From NCBI GenBank assembly GCA_041447245.1, contig JBGMEA010000012.1, positions 310,001 to 374,000 on the forward strand: a stretch of DNA of 64,000 nucleotides, written 5' to 3'. The position numbers were made by a program, and so were the translations under genes. Below, in pieces: positions 24,614-32,748 of the stretch (the first letter of the stretch is position 1; each line of letters begins with the position of its first letter). The stretch is from JBGMEA01 sp041447245 (lineage in GTDB: Bacteria > Bacillota > Clostridia > Eubacteriales > Anaerofustaceae). Under the pieces are notes generated by a model. The model had not been told where the DNA came from. It worked only from the letters and a program-made list of their open reading frames with translations, and ran no database searches.

Positions 24614-25331
24614 GCATTTCCTCCGGTTTTCTTTTTATTTTATCATAATCCGACTCACTTTCCTGCCATATTGTGCAATCGGTTACGGTAATTGTGCGGT
24701 TGTCAAAACGCAGTATCCCTTCATTCCTCATGGCGGTGAGCTCTCTGCCCAGAGAAGAGCGTCGGATTCCCATGGATTCGGCAAGTTCTGTTTTGCTCAT
24801 CGGAAGTCGGATGGTCAGTGACTGCTGTCGATGTGTTTCTTTTTTCAGAAAATCCAGCATTCTGCACCGAATATTGGAAAGTGTGAGGGTGTGCAGTTTT
24901 TCGGTGAGCATTGCGGCATGCTCCGATGTTTGATACAGGAACTCCCATAAAAACGCTTCGTTTTTTGCACAAAGCTTTCTTACAGTGCTTCTGCCGATGC
25001 AGAGCATCGTGCTGTCGCTGAGGGCTAAAACTGTGAATGGATAGTTCCGCTTCTCGGCGAAAATCAGATTTGCCCCCAGCACTGCGGGCGGTTCGCAGAT
25101 TGAGACGATCAGGCTGTTTCCCGATTCATCGATGTCCTGGATGCTGATTTTCCCTTCCGACAGGATTTCGATTCCCGCGCAGTCGTCTCCGGACAAATGA
25201 ATCACGCCGCCCCGTTTCATCTTCATTGATTTGATTTCACCTGTCCGAATCATAATTTCAATGCAACTATCATCAAGTGTGCGCAAAAAAGGCAGCTCAA
25301 AAAACGCTTCCGAACCAACTGTTTGCATCAT
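24561..25331 (-). CDS. Crp/Fnr-family transcriptional regulator
   Basis: About 256 residues: a cyclic-nucleotide-binding-like beta domain (residues 15-130; GGVIHLSGDDCAGIEILSEG, LGANLIFAEKRNYPFTVLAL) and a C-terminal winged helix (MSKTELAESMGIRRSSLGRE). There is no N-terminal Cys cluster, so it is not a classic FNR. The ATG at 25343 is part of the ribosome-binding site for the ATG pair at 25331/25328, which I prefer. The last 53 bp overlap the dehydrogenase gene. Confidence 0.9.
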   Translation of the reverse strand: MMQTVGSEAFFELPFLRTLDDSCIEIMIRTGEIKSMKMKRGGVIHLSGDDCAGIEILSEGKISIQDIDESGNSLIVSICEPPAVLGANLIFAEKRNYPFTVLALSDSTMLCIGRSTVRKLCAKNEAFLWEFLYQTSEHAAMLTEKLHTLTLSNIRCRMLDFLKKETHRQQSLTIRLPMSKTELAESMGIRRSSLGRELTAMRNEGILRFDNRTITVTDCTIWQESESDYDKIKRKPEEMHDKSLDTDIGKTRQKIL

Positions 25332-25421
25332 AACCTCTCCCATTTGTTACTTATGTAACATTTTCTGCCCTGCAGTCCCATTATACTAAAGTAAAATGAG
25401 AAATGAAAGGAGCTTTTCAAA

Positions 25422-25745
25422 ATGCAACAGGTTTATCAGTTTGCCAGAACTGCGGAAAAGACAATCGAAAAAATTATCGATGACGATCATATTGCCATCA
25501 ATCATGCGATTTTGCCGAGCGGGGAGGGGCTTCCCGAACATTTTTCAAATTCCGAAGTTTATTTGGTGATTGTGAAGGGAGTCATGACACTCCAATTGAA
25601 TGACAGTGACATTCGTACGCATTTGCATGGAGAGATTGTCCATGTGCCCTACAACAGCAAAATGAATCTGAAAAATCAGGAAGATGACACTTTGGAATTT
25701 TTCATCGTGAAAGCCCCGAATCCCAGATTTTACGAAGAGAAATAA
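25422..25745 (+). CDS. Cupin-domain protein
   Basis: A 107-residue single-domain beta-barrel protein. It has a cupin-like arrangement (INHAILPSGEGLPEHFSNSEVYLVIVKGVMTL, then HGEIVHVPYNSKMNLKNQED), with His and Glu residues in the first motif that could bind metal. AAAGGAG lies before the ATG. It is divergent from the Crp/Fnr regulator (91 bp) and could be its target. No substrate can be inferred. Confidence 0.8.
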   Translation: MQQVYQFARTAEKTIEKIIDDDHIAINHAILPSGEGLPEHFSNSEVYLVIVKGVMTLQLNDSDIRTHLHGEIVHVPYNSKMNLKNQEDDTLEFFIVKAPNPRFYEEK

Positions 25746-25855
25746 ATGCCGCGGAAACGCGGGCTTCGGCATTGTTATGCAAAGAGGAAAGACGTATCGA
25801 AAACAAAATAAAAGAGCAGAGCTTCATCGGAAGCCCTGCTCTCTTTGTTTTTCTT

Positions 25856-25990
25856 CTACCACTGGATGAGCCATTGCAGCATATCGATCATGAACCCTTC
25901 TCTGATTGCTTTGTCTTCGGGAAGGAACACCAGCTCTTCGTCTCTGACACGGTCATAGCCGTTCGGGTAATCCAGAATATTGTAATCCAT
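25856..25990 (-). CDS. 44-aa ORF after the second UroD-like gene
   Basis: A short frame starting MDYNILDYPNGYDRVRDEEL and ending MIDMLQWLIQW, preceded by AAGGAGAG 8 bases before the ATG, 58 bp after the UroD-like stop at 26049. It is acidic with an aromatic amphipathic C-terminus. It occupies the same place as the 41-aa and 45-aa ORFs that follow the other two UroD-like genes. A good ribosome-binding site and protein-like codons argue for real translation; the function is unknown. Confidence 0.6.
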   Translation of the reverse strand: MDYNILDYPNGYDRVRDEELVFLPEDKAIREGFMIDMLQWLIQW

Positions 25991-26048
25991 CAATCATACT
26001 CTCCTTATTCGAAATTTTGACTCTTTCCGATCGGATATCCTCATCCGA

Positions 26049-27230
26049 TCAAAAACGGTAACTGCTGACAAAATCGCTGACTGCCTTGAGGTTTTCGTGC
26101 GTGCAGTCGTAGGGGAAAGATATCATTTTATTTTCGCTGAAAATGAATCCGTCCGGACCGAGCGTGTCGATCAGATGCTTTGTATAATCCACGCATTCCT
26201 GTGCGGTTCCTTTTCCGAGCAGATCGGTGGTCATGCCGCCCATCATTGTGACGTTCGGCAGACGTTTGCGCATTTCGAAAATGTCATTCATTTCCGCAAG
26301 CAGTACAAAACGGTCTTTCGGGAATTCCTGGAAGAAGTCATAGAATCGATCGGAGGCGCCTTCCGCAAATACGAAGGCGAGTTTGTCCTGCGTTTCCGTC
26401 AGCTCGATGACGCGTTTGAGATGCGGCCAATAGAATTTTTCGAATTGTTTGGGACTAAGGATGATGTGTCCGAGCATAACCGGGTTGGTATCGACGCAGA
26501 AATTCGGGTTGGTGCCTTTCGGCTGCTGAGCTTTGGCACGTTCCAGTTTCGGAATGGCGAAAGTCTGGTCGATGGCATCCATCGCCGCCAGCACTTTTTC
26601 GGGATCTCTGCGGATGTCGTAGGCAAGCCCTTTGATGCCTCTGAGAAAGCAGAAGAGAATTTCATAACCGTTGCCCGAGTAATCGATCGCGGCTGCGGGA
26701 TCGGTGAAATCGGGAATGCCGAACTCATTCTGAATTTCGCCCACGCGTCCCATGAAGGCGCCGAATTCTCCGTATTTCCCGAGAAAGTTTCTGAAATCGG
26801 GGGAATTGGTATCTTTTTTGAGTGCTTTGTATTTTCTCGGAAGGAACGTTTGCCATAAGAATTTTTTCGGATCCGCAATGAGTGCGGGATAGTCTTCCGC
26901 TTCCATGAAGCACTGGTCGTGGATGTTGATGGAATTGGCGACATCATTGATGACATATTCGTCGTTGCCGAGGGACTCCGTTACCTGGATCGGATTTCTC
27001 CAACCCGTTTCGTAACAGGAATCGATTTTGTAGTTTTCAAACGTGTGACGAATCACTTTTTCCATGATGGCATAATCATTGAGCGCTTCACTCAGTTTGT
27101 AACCCGCGTCGTATATTTTCCAGGAGAAAAGATTTCCGAAGTGAAAAATCTGATTGGTTTTTTCTTTTTTTGTGATGGTGTTCTTGACCAGATTGATTCG
27201 GTCTTGTTTTAATTTGTTTGCATCAACCAT
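26049..27230 (-). CDS. UroD/MtaA-like superfamily protein, second copy
   Basis: A 393-residue UroD-fold protein with the same architecture as 1435-2598 (GGMTTDLLGKGTAQEC, then a C-terminal ENLKAVSDF). The usual methyltransferase zinc ligands are missing: the first place reads FVFAEGAS and the later one LGPDGFIF. It has its own promoter (27304-27332) with the AAACATGTTT-type palindrome shared by the neighbouring membrane protein and B12-binding protein genes, so it belongs to that corrinoid regulon. Demethylation of an unknown compound with the B12 protein as methyl acceptor is a reasonable inference. AAGGAG precedes the ATG. Confidence 0.78.
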   Translation of the reverse strand: MVDANKLKQDRINLVKNTITKKEKTNQIFHFGNLFSWKIYDAGYKLSEALNDYAIMEKVIRHTFENYKIDSCYETGWRNPIQVTESLGNDEYVINDVANSINIHDQCFMEAEDYPALIADPKKFLWQTFLPRKYKALKKDTNSPDFRNFLGKYGEFGAFMGRVGEIQNEFGIPDFTDPAAAIDYSGNGYEILFCFLRGIKGLAYDIRRDPEKVLAAMDAIDQTFAIPKLERAKAQQPKGTNPNFCVDTNPVMLGHIILSPKQFEKFYWPHLKRVIELTETQDKLAFVFAEGASDRFYDFFQEFPKDRFVLLAEMNDIFEMRKRLPNVTMMGGMTTDLLGKGTAQECVDYTKHLIDTLGPDGFIFSENKMISFPYDCTHENLKAVSDFVSSYRF

Positions 27231-27281
27231 TTCTAAACGATCTCCTTTTTTGAAGTGTCAGCTTTTCGCATTGAGTTGGTA

Positions 27282-27293
27282 TAAACATGTTTA
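27282..27293. promoter_or_regulatory. TAAACATGTTTA operator before the second UroD-like gene
   Basis: Perfect 12-bp palindrome just downstream of the promoter -10 box. The same sequence occurs at 27929-27944 and its AAACATGTTT core at 30125-30134, all within the region encoding two GntR regulators, one or both of which probably bind it. Confidence 0.75.
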
Positions 27294-27303
27294 ATTCACT
27301 TAC

Positions 27304-27332
27304 AGGATAAAACAGACGGACATATTTGTCAA
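27304..27332 (-). promoter_or_regulatory. Promoter of the second UroD-like gene
   Basis: Minus strand TTGACA (27327-27332), 17 bases, TATCCT (27304-27309), about 75 bp before the ATG. Confidence 0.65.
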
Positions 27333-27385
27333 TAGATTTTTGAAAAATAACTGATATCTATTAATTATGATCCGATTTTTTCATC

Positions 27386-27889
27386 TCAGTTTTCGATTGC
27401 TTCTGCGGTTGCGGGTGTTTTGATCAGCAGCTCGGAAACCCATACCGATAGGACAGCGCTCACAACCCCGCAGAGCAGGGCAGTCAGCACGGGAAAGATT
27501 TGTTCGATCCCGCCGTAAACGACACCGATGACTCCGGCAAAAGCGAAGCCGACGATGTTGGCCCAGCTATTTTTGAGAAAGACATTGTGTGTGGATCTTA
27601 CGGCAAACGTAAAGACGGCGAATACGGCAAACATCGCTACGGATTCATTCCATCCGAGAGCGGTTGCCCAGTGTTCCATATAATGAAACAATACACCCCA
27701 CGCAACTCCGCAGGATATCGAGAGCAGATAGTTCGGAAATTTCTTGCGGTCGGCTCCCGCCGTGAATGTGACGGTAATGCCGACGAATAAAACCAGAGTA
27801 AGTGCCGGAAACAGCAATGCTTGGAACAGCACAATGCATGCGGCAAGCACAACGGCGATGACGGTGATTTTCAACAGGTCTGTTTTCAT
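27386..27889 (-). CDS. Membrane protein of the corrinoid regulon
   Basis: A 167-residue integral membrane protein with about five helices (for example VIAVVLAACIVLFQALLFPALTL cut short, and ALLCGVVSAVLSVWVSELLI in part). The start at 27889 follows AAAGGA by 6 bases; the longer frame would include the promoter region. Its promoter (27947-27975) and the 16-bp palindrome at 27929-27944 match the control of the adjacent UroD-like gene, so a role in uptake of the substrate or a cofactor is possible. No family is recognised with confidence. Confidence 0.7.
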   Translation of the reverse strand: MKTDLLKITVIAVVLAACIVLFQALLFPALTLVLFVGITVTFTAGADRKKFPNYLLSISCGVAWGVLFHYMEHWATALGWNESVAMFAVFAVFTFAVRSTHNVFLKNSWANIVGFAFAGVIGVVYGGIEQIFPVLTALLCGVVSAVLSVWVSELLIKTPATAEAIEN

Positions 27890-27928
27890 GAAGATTCCTT
27901 TCCGGGTAATCAATGAAAAGCTGACTGG

Positions 27929-27944
27929 TATAAACATGTTTATA
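27929..27944. promoter_or_regulatory. TATAAACATGTTTATA operator
   Basis: A perfect 16-bp palindrome starting 2 bases past the -10 box of the membrane protein promoter, a repression position. It is the best copy of the motif shared by three promoters here. Confidence 0.8.
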
Positions 27945-27946
27945 TT

Positions 27947-27975
27947 ATAATACACGGGAGGGAAAAGTTTGTCAA
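27947..27975 (-). promoter_or_regulatory. Promoter of the membrane protein gene
   Basis: Minus strand TTGACA (27970-27975), 17 bases, TATTAT (27947-27952). Confidence 0.75.
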
Positions 27976-28025
27976 GCATGAATTTAATTCAAAAATAACG
28001 ATTCGCTGCCTTGCGGTTTATTCCA

Positions 28026-28058
28026 CAAAAAATCCCCGCCGAAGCAGGGATTGCAATT
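28026..28058 (-). terminator. Terminator of the B12-protein/GntR operon
   Basis: Minus strand AATCCCTGC-ttcgg-CGGGGATT stem (one bulge) followed by a TTTTTTG run, directly after the GntR stop at 28062. Confidence 0.75.
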
Positions 28059-28061
28059 TAC

Positions 28062-28757
28062 TTAAACGGATTCGGCATGCATCTCAATGTATTCGGGCAG
28101 GCAGTAAGTATTGCTCAGCCCCGAGAGTCTGCCGCTCGCATCGAAATAGTTTTGCGTAACCGAGGCGATGGCGCTGCCTTCCCGGATGTTCAATAAGGTT
28201 CCGATCTGTTGGGTGCAGCCGATCGCTTCGAATACGAGCTCGTGCCTTGCCGCGAACTGCTCGAGCTTTTGCGTCATCAGTGTAGCAAAGCTGTAATGTG
28301 TCATTTCGTACTCGGAAATGTCGATGTCCTTGTGATATAAAAGCATCTTTCTGTCATAAGCGATGACCCGCTCTTCACTTTTGAAGAGACGCTCGATGCT
28401 CAGGATTCTTGCTTTTTGAGACAGGATGCCGAAAGCCGCCGTGTTCGGACCCTTCGTTGTGAAATGGGTGGAAATCATATCGATGCGGTCGATTCCCTTG
28501 ATTTTTTTCAGTTCGTCGAAGAGCACGATGTATTTGTCGGTGGCGGGTGTTGCGACATAGTTTCCGACGCGTTGGATGGAATAGACCAGACCTTCCTGTT
28601 CCAGATCGGAAATACTTTTGCGCACGGTCATCTTGCTTGCGCCGTACTGCTCCATCAGTTCCGCCTCGGACGGCAGCTTGTCCCCGGGGCGCAGTTTGCC
28701 GCTGCGGATGGTTTCCTTGATTTCGTTTTCGATTGTCTTATAAAGCTGAACGTCCAT
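28062..28757 (-). CDS. GntR/HutC-family regulator (UTRA domain), copy 1
   Basis: A 231-residue regulator with an N-terminal winged helix (RPGDKLPSEAELMEQYGASK, then MTVRKSISDLEQEGLV; residues 20-65) and a UTRA ligand domain (about 85-225; 'RLFKSEERVIAYDRKML' and 'NYFDASGRLSGLSNTY'). This is the HutC/FadR-type subfamily that binds palindromes such as the AAACATGTTT sites nearby. It is third in an operon behind the B12-binding protein and a second GntR, 7 bp after that gene. The ligand is unknown, perhaps the methylated substrate or a product. Confidence 0.9.
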   Translation of the reverse strand: MDVQLYKTIENEIKETIRSGKLRPGDKLPSEAELMEQYGASKMTVRKSISDLEQEGLVYSIQRVGNYVATPATDKYIVLFDELKKIKGIDRIDMISTHFTTKGPNTAAFGILSQKARILSIERLFKSEERVIAYDRKMLLYHKDIDISEYEMTHYSFATLMTQKLEQFAARHELVFEAIGCTQQIGTLLNIREGSAIASVTQNYFDASGRLSGLSNTYCLPEYIEMHAESV

Positions 28758-28764
28758 GTTTCAC

Positions 28765-29463
28765 CTATTCGCAGATTGCACTGAGTTTGAAATATTTCCC
28801 GAGAAATGTCGTGATGCCGTAACCGATCGGTTGCGCATTTTCATCATATAAAAACTGCTCGATAATAATGGCAGGCGTATGCTCGTCGGCTCGGAGCACT
28901 TTTGCCGTTTGTCCGTCCAGTTCGCCGACAGTGATCCGCATTTTTTTCTTGATGTCGAACAACGATTTTTCTTTTGCGAACATTTGGGGAAAATCAGATT
29001 TGTACAATTCCTGCTCGATGATCGGGCTTTTGGCGGAGTAGGGAATGTATTTGCAGTCATACGCAATTCGCGTGTCCCGATCCGAAATAAGACGTTTAAT
29101 CAGAACGGTCTGTCTGTTCGGAGGGAGATCAAGAATTGCCGTCATCTCCGCATCGGGACTAATGATATCCACACCGATGACCTTAACTGATTCCGCACTG
29201 GTTTCGATTGCGGAGGTTTCGTTGAAATACAGCAGGAACTCGCCTTTTTTCGGTTCGCAAACATAGTAACCTTTTCCCTGGACGGCATACAGAAGCCCGT
29301 CATTGACGAGTACCGAAAGGCCTTTCCGCACCGTTGAGCGTCCAATGCCCGTCATTTCGCACAACATCTTTTCCGAAGGGATGTTGTCGTTCGGGCGATA
29401 CTCCCCGCTGTCGATCTTTGCCCTGATCAGCTCCACTATTTTCTGGTAGGAATGCTCAGCCAT
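28765..29463 (-). CDS. GntR/HutC-family regulator (UTRA domain), copy 2
   Basis: A 232-residue paralog of the previous protein: winged helix (RPNDNIPSEKMLCEMTGIGR, then STVRKGLSVLVNDGLLYAVQ) and a UTRA domain (RLISDRDTRIAYDCKYIP; EQFLYDENAQPIGYGITTF). Its start overlaps the B12-protein stop by 8 bases, so it is translationally coupled to that gene. Two different GntR sensors in one operon could respond to two compounds or form mixed dimers; either may bind the shared palindromes. Confidence 0.9.
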   Translation of the reverse strand: MAEHSYQKIVELIRAKIDSGEYRPNDNIPSEKMLCEMTGIGRSTVRKGLSVLVNDGLLYAVQGKGYYVCEPKKGEFLLYFNETSAIETSAESVKVIGVDIISPDAEMTAILDLPPNRQTVLIKRLISDRDTRIAYDCKYIPYSAKSPIIEQELYKSDFPQMFAKEKSLFDIKKKMRITVGELDGQTAKVLRADEHTPAIIIEQFLYDENAQPIGYGITTFLGKYFKLSAICE

Positions 29464-30112
29464 TATCCCGTCCCTTTTCCTTCATCCATTGTTTGCAGAT
29501 TTCCACACCCATTCCTGCATCTTTCACCGAAATGTCCGCACCGATATATCGGCACGCCGCATCCGTGAGCGCCGGACCGCCTGCCAGTATTTTCAGATCA
29601 CTTCGCATTCCCGCCGCGGAAATCTCATCAATCAGTGTTTTCATTTCCTCAATGGCGGAGGTGAGAATTCCGCTGAGCGCAAGAATGTCGGGATGCTCTG
29701 ATCGTAAGGTATCAATAAAGAGTCCCGACGGTACATCCACGCCGAGGTCGATGACCCGAAACCCGCTGGCGGAAACCATGCTTTTGAAGATATTTTTTCC
29801 AATGTCGTGGTTGTCGCCGTTCACGGTTCCGAGCACGATCACGCCGATGGGTTGGTCGGCATTTTGCTGCACCCAAATATTAAATCCTTCCAGATCAAGG
29901 ACTTTTTTGTAAATGATTTCGGACATGATCAGCTCGATGATATAGTACTCTTCCTGCTCGTACAGTTTCCCGACCTCATTGAGCCCGAGATTGAGCCAAC
30001 GGAGAATTTCCAGCCGATCCGTATCCTGCGCGACGGCGAGCACCGCGTTTTCCAATACGCGGTCTTCGTCGAGTTCTTTCATGCCCTGTATGATGTTGTC
30101 TTTGATTGACAT
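29456..30112 (-). CDS. Corrinoid (B12)-binding methyl-carrier protein
   Basis: A 218-residue two-domain corrinoid protein of the MtaC/MtbC/MttC type. The N-terminal four-helix cap (residues 1-85) is followed by the cobalamin domain with the base-off signature D100-x-H102-x2-G105 (GDNHDIGKN), then ALSGILT and LAGGPALT, which line the cofactor. It would carry a methyl group from a substrate to another methyltransferase. ATG 30112 has GGGGGAA 5 bases upstream. The gene leads an operon with two GntR regulators and is linked by operators to the UroD-like gene at 26049. No MtaB, MtbB or MttB partner lies in the window. Confidence 0.9.
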   Translation of the reverse strand: MSIKDNIIQGMKELDEDRVLENAVLAVAQDTDRLEILRWLNLGLNEVGKLYEQEEYYIIELIMSEIIYKKVLDLEGFNIWVQQNADQPIGVIVLGTVNGDNHDIGKNIFKSMVSASGFRVIDLGVDVPSGLFIDTLRSEHPDILALSGILTSAIEEMKTLIDEISAAGMRSDLKILAGGPALTDAACRYIGADISVKDAGMGVEICKQWMKEKGRDNG

Positions 30113-30124
30113 GTCGATTCCCCC

Positions 30125-30134
30125 AAACATGTTT
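30125..30134. promoter_or_regulatory. AAACATGTTT operator before the B12-protein operon
   Basis: Ten-bp perfect palindrome core with a TATAA flank on one side only, between the -10 box and the ribosome-binding site. It is a weaker copy of the motif at 27929-27944; autoregulation by the GntR proteins is likely. Confidence 0.65.
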
Positions 30135-30156
30135 ATAACAATAGGAGTTACTTATG

Positions 30157-30184
30157 ATTATAGCATTGATTCCGATCTTTTCAA
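30157..30184 (-). promoter_or_regulatory. Promoter of the B12-protein/GntR operon
   Basis: Minus strand TTGAAA (30179-30184), 16 bases, TATAAT (30157-30162). Confidence 0.65.
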
Positions 30185-30305
30185 CCGATTTGGGTGATTC
30201 CTGCAAGGAGATTCTTCTCTTATCCCCGGAACATATCCTTTCGCACGCGTACTGTTTGTGCTATAATAAGTCGGAATCAATTTATCCGACAGGAGGTGAA
30301 TCACT

Positions 30306-30695
30306 GTGAAACAATGCAAAAACTGCGGGACGCAGATGTCGGATGATGCAAAATTTTGTACGCAATGCGGCAGTGCCATCGATGACAGGCAGCCGAATGC
30401 CGTCCCTTCGTTTATCCCTCCGGTCTATCGAAAGACTCAGAAACGCTACAATTCCATGTGTGTGGCAGGATTCGTCACCGCACTGTGCGGAATGATGATG
30501 CTTCCCCCGATTGCGGGCGTTCTCGCAGTCATTTTTTCTTGGGTCGGGCTGAAAAAAAGTGCGATTTCGGGTCAGATGGGAAAGAATCTTGCGATTGCGG
30601 GAATTCTGATCGGTGTGTTTGATTTGATTTTCGGCGCATTCCTGATTTATGCGTATTTATATTATCTTCGTTATTACGGAATTATTGCATTTTGA
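30306..30695 (+). CDS. Zinc-ribbon membrane protein 1 (DUF4190-like)
   Basis: A 129-residue protein: an N-terminal zinc ribbon (CKNCGTQMSDDAKFCTQCG, residues 4-22), a short polar linker, and two membrane helices with a DUF4190-like pattern (FVTALCGMMMLPPIAGVLAV; MGKNLAIAGILIGVFDLIFG). First of five similar genes in a row. AGGAGGTG lies before the start and a terminator follows, so it is its own unit. The function of such proteins is unknown. Confidence 0.85.
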   Translation: MKQCKNCGTQMSDDAKFCTQCGSAIDDRQPNAVPSFIPPVYRKTQKRYNSMCVAGFVTALCGMMMLPPIAGVLAVIFSWVGLKKSAISGQMGKNLAIAGILIGVFDLIFGAFLIYAYLYYLRYYGIIAF

Positions 30696-30720
30696 ATCAG
30701 TCTTCGGACTGATTTTTGTT
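30695..30720 (+). terminator. Terminator after zinc-ribbon protein 1
   Basis: AATCAGTC-ttcg-GACTGATT stem with a stable tetraloop, then TTTGTTTT; it starts at the last base of the stop codon. Confidence 0.85.
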
Positions 30721-30839
30721 TTAAGAATTTTGTGAATAATCTTTCGTGTGTACAAATTCATGCGAATGTGGTATATTGAACTTAATCAGTACAGATCAAT
30801 CCGAATGCTCAAAATCGGATTTGAATTAGGAGGCATACG

Positions 30840-31286
30840 ATGAAATATTGCGCGAACTGCGGCAAGGAAATGGCGGATAATGACACGGTATGTGCGCAGT
30901 GCGGCGCTCCCGCGCAAAAAACAACCGCCAATTATATCGACGATACATCTCCCACAACCGCAAAGCCGGACGAATGGATGGAGTCGATTCCGGAACCTCC
31001 GGTTTACCTTTCCAACTATGCCGGCGATGAATCTCTGACCCGTCCGTCAAGCGGCGGCTGGATGTATGAAGCAATTGCCTGTTTCATCGTTTCCTTGGTC
31101 GGGTTGCTGTTCTATCCGTTTATTTTGGGAATTGTGGCTGTTGTGCTCGGGATCGTCAGTCTCAGAAAATTCAAGCAGATGCAACAGCGCGGCAAGGGAC
31201 TCGCGATTGCCGGCATCGTCATCGGTGCGGTTGATTTGATTTATTATGCATTGAGCTTGTTTGTTGCCGGGCTGATCTTTTATTGA
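30840..31286 (+). CDS. Zinc-ribbon membrane protein 2 (DUF4190-like)
   Basis: A 148-residue paralog: zinc ribbon CANCGKEMADNDTVCAQCG (residues 5-23), a longer acidic/Pro linker (to about 75), then two helices (IACFIVSLVGLLFYPFILGI; GKGLAIAGIVIGAVDLIYYA). AGGAGG precedes the ATG. It is separated from copies 1 and 3 by 144 and 432 bp, so it is probably transcribed on its own. Confidence 0.85.
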   Translation: MKYCANCGKEMADNDTVCAQCGAPAQKTTANYIDDTSPTTAKPDEWMESIPEPPVYLSNYAGDESLTRPSSGGWMYEAIACFIVSLVGLLFYPFILGIVAVVLGIVSLRKFKQMQQRGKGLAIAGIVIGAVDLIYYALSLFVAGLIFY

Positions 31287-31718
31287 GTCGGCGTTTCCTG
31301 CACGGGAAGCTGTGTTTGCGAATCCAAAAACCGTGAAAAAAAGAATCGCAAACAATTGAAAATGACGGTACTCCATGTTCAGGATATATCTTTGGTTTGC
31401 CCATTCCTGTGTTTGTGGCGCTTGCGGCTGCATTTGAGAATTGCCGCAATCAAACGCCCCTGACAAAGCACAGACTTGTGCGGGTATGTCCGAATTGAAA
31501 TGTTTTTTGTTTTGGATTTTTCATTCAGCCTCTGCATCTTGATCATGTCATCGCCACGCTGAATCCGTATGAATAGCATACGGATTTTTTCATTCGCATA
31601 CGAAATTTCTTGCTCTTGGGAAAATTCTGTTTGAGTTGTCCAATCGGTTTGCATTCTCCGCATCCTGTGTTAAGATAAATAACAATATTGGAACAAAACA
31701 AAAGAAACGGTGAGTGAC
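31287..31718. other. Intergenic stretch between zinc-ribbon genes 2 and 3
   Basis: 430 bp with no gene I can support. It contains one terminator-like hairpin at 31562-31590. The frames present lack ribosome-binding sites and resemble no family. Confidence 0.5.
31562..31590 (+). terminator. Terminator in the zinc-ribbon array
   Basis: Perfect 10-bp stem AATCCGTATG / CATACGGATT, loop AATAG, then TTTT. It is far (275 bp) from the stop of copy 2. Confidence 0.7.
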
Positions 31719-32135
31719 ATGGCAAGATGCAGTCATTGCGGTGCGCATATGGAGGAGTCGGATCGATTCTGTCCGAAGTGCGGAGCCAACAGTTACAGTG
31801 CTTCGGACAGCCCGCTTGAGAACTCCGAAGGCAATTTGGATGAGAATCAGAGCAAAGAACCCGAAGTCATTAATGTTGACACACAGGAATTTCACTATGG
31901 CGAAGGGCCGACCGTGCGTCAAAAAGTCAATCCTTTCTGTCTGATCGGCCCCGCAATCGCGGTTCCGGCTACGATTTCCGTGTTGAATCCTCTCGGAATT
32001 GCGGCAATTGCAGTTTCGATCATCGGATATCTGCGGGCGGAGCGTCTTGCTCAAAAAGGGAAAGAAGCCGCAGTTTTCGGATTGGTTGTCGGTACGGTGG
32101 AGTTGGGTGTTTTTCTTGCCAGACTTTTGTTCTGA
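31719..32135 (+). CDS. Zinc-ribbon membrane protein 3
   Basis: A 138-residue member of the array: zinc ribbon CSHCGAHMEESDRFCPKCG (residues 4-22), an acidic linker (to about 65), then two hydrophobic helices (IGPAIAVPATISVLNPLGIA; AAVFGLVVGTVELGVFLARL). ATG 31719 is preceded by GGTGAG; the in-frame GTG at 31710 overlaps that site. The next gene follows after 16 bp, so copies 3 and 4 form an operon. Confidence 0.8.
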   Translation: MARCSHCGAHMEESDRFCPKCGANSYSASDSPLENSEGNLDENQSKEPEVINVDTQEFHYGEGPTVRQKVNPFCLIGPAIAVPATISVLNPLGIAAIAVSIIGYLRAERLAQKGKEAAVFGLVVGTVELGVFLARLLF

Positions 32136-32151
32136 AAAAGGAGAAATCGGT

Positions 32152-32583
32152 ATGCAACAGGAAATACGGCAAGCTTATTGTACGGAATGCGGAGCTCCGC
32201 TGAAACCTTCCGACCGCTATTGCGAACGGTGCGGAGCCAGAACGGTTCCGCGTGAGCCCTCTTTTCGTCAGCCGATGCCCGGTATGCCCAATAATCGGAT
32301 TAACAAGAAGACTGATGTTTTCTGTATTGCGGGAATTGTGCTCAGCTGGTATGCGGTATTCAGTTATATCTTCGCACCCGTTTTCAGCATCGGCGGAATT
32401 ATCGTATCGATACTCGGACTTCAGCGTGTCGAACGTTCCGGGGAAGACGGGAAAAGCTTGGCTGTCGCGGGCATTGCCATCGGAGCGGTCGGCTTGATCG
32501 TTTACGTGTTGATTGTTTTCGGATTGATCGGGGGAGGCGCAGGGGTGATCCACCATCTGATCCGATACGGAGTTCAGGTTTAG
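32152..32583 (+). CDS. Zinc-ribbon membrane protein 4
   Basis: A 143-residue member: zinc ribbon CTECGAPLKPSDRYCERCG (near residues 8-26), a basic/Pro linker, then two helices (FCIAGIVLSWYAVFSYIFAP; LAVAGIAIGAVGLIVYVLIV). GGAG is 8 bases before the ATG. Co-transcribed with copy 3. The GKSLAVAGIAIG phrase is repeated almost word for word in copies 1, 2 and 5. Confidence 0.83.
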   Translation: MQQEIRQAYCTECGAPLKPSDRYCERCGARTVPREPSFRQPMPGMPNNRINKKTDVFCIAGIVLSWYAVFSYIFAPVFSIGGIIVSILGLQRVERSGEDGKSLAVAGIAIGAVGLIVYVLIVFGLIGGGAGVIHHLIRYGVQV

Positions 32584-32748
32584 TTTTGGTGCAAAACGGA
32601 AAGAAAGATTGTATCTGTCAAAGCATTCGGTGCAAAATTGCAGGTGTTTTTTACTATACAAAATCTCGGGAATGTGTTATAGTAAACAGTAGTATTGAGT
32701 TCCTGCACAGCAGAAGTAATCATACGAACGGAATTAAGGAGGATCATT

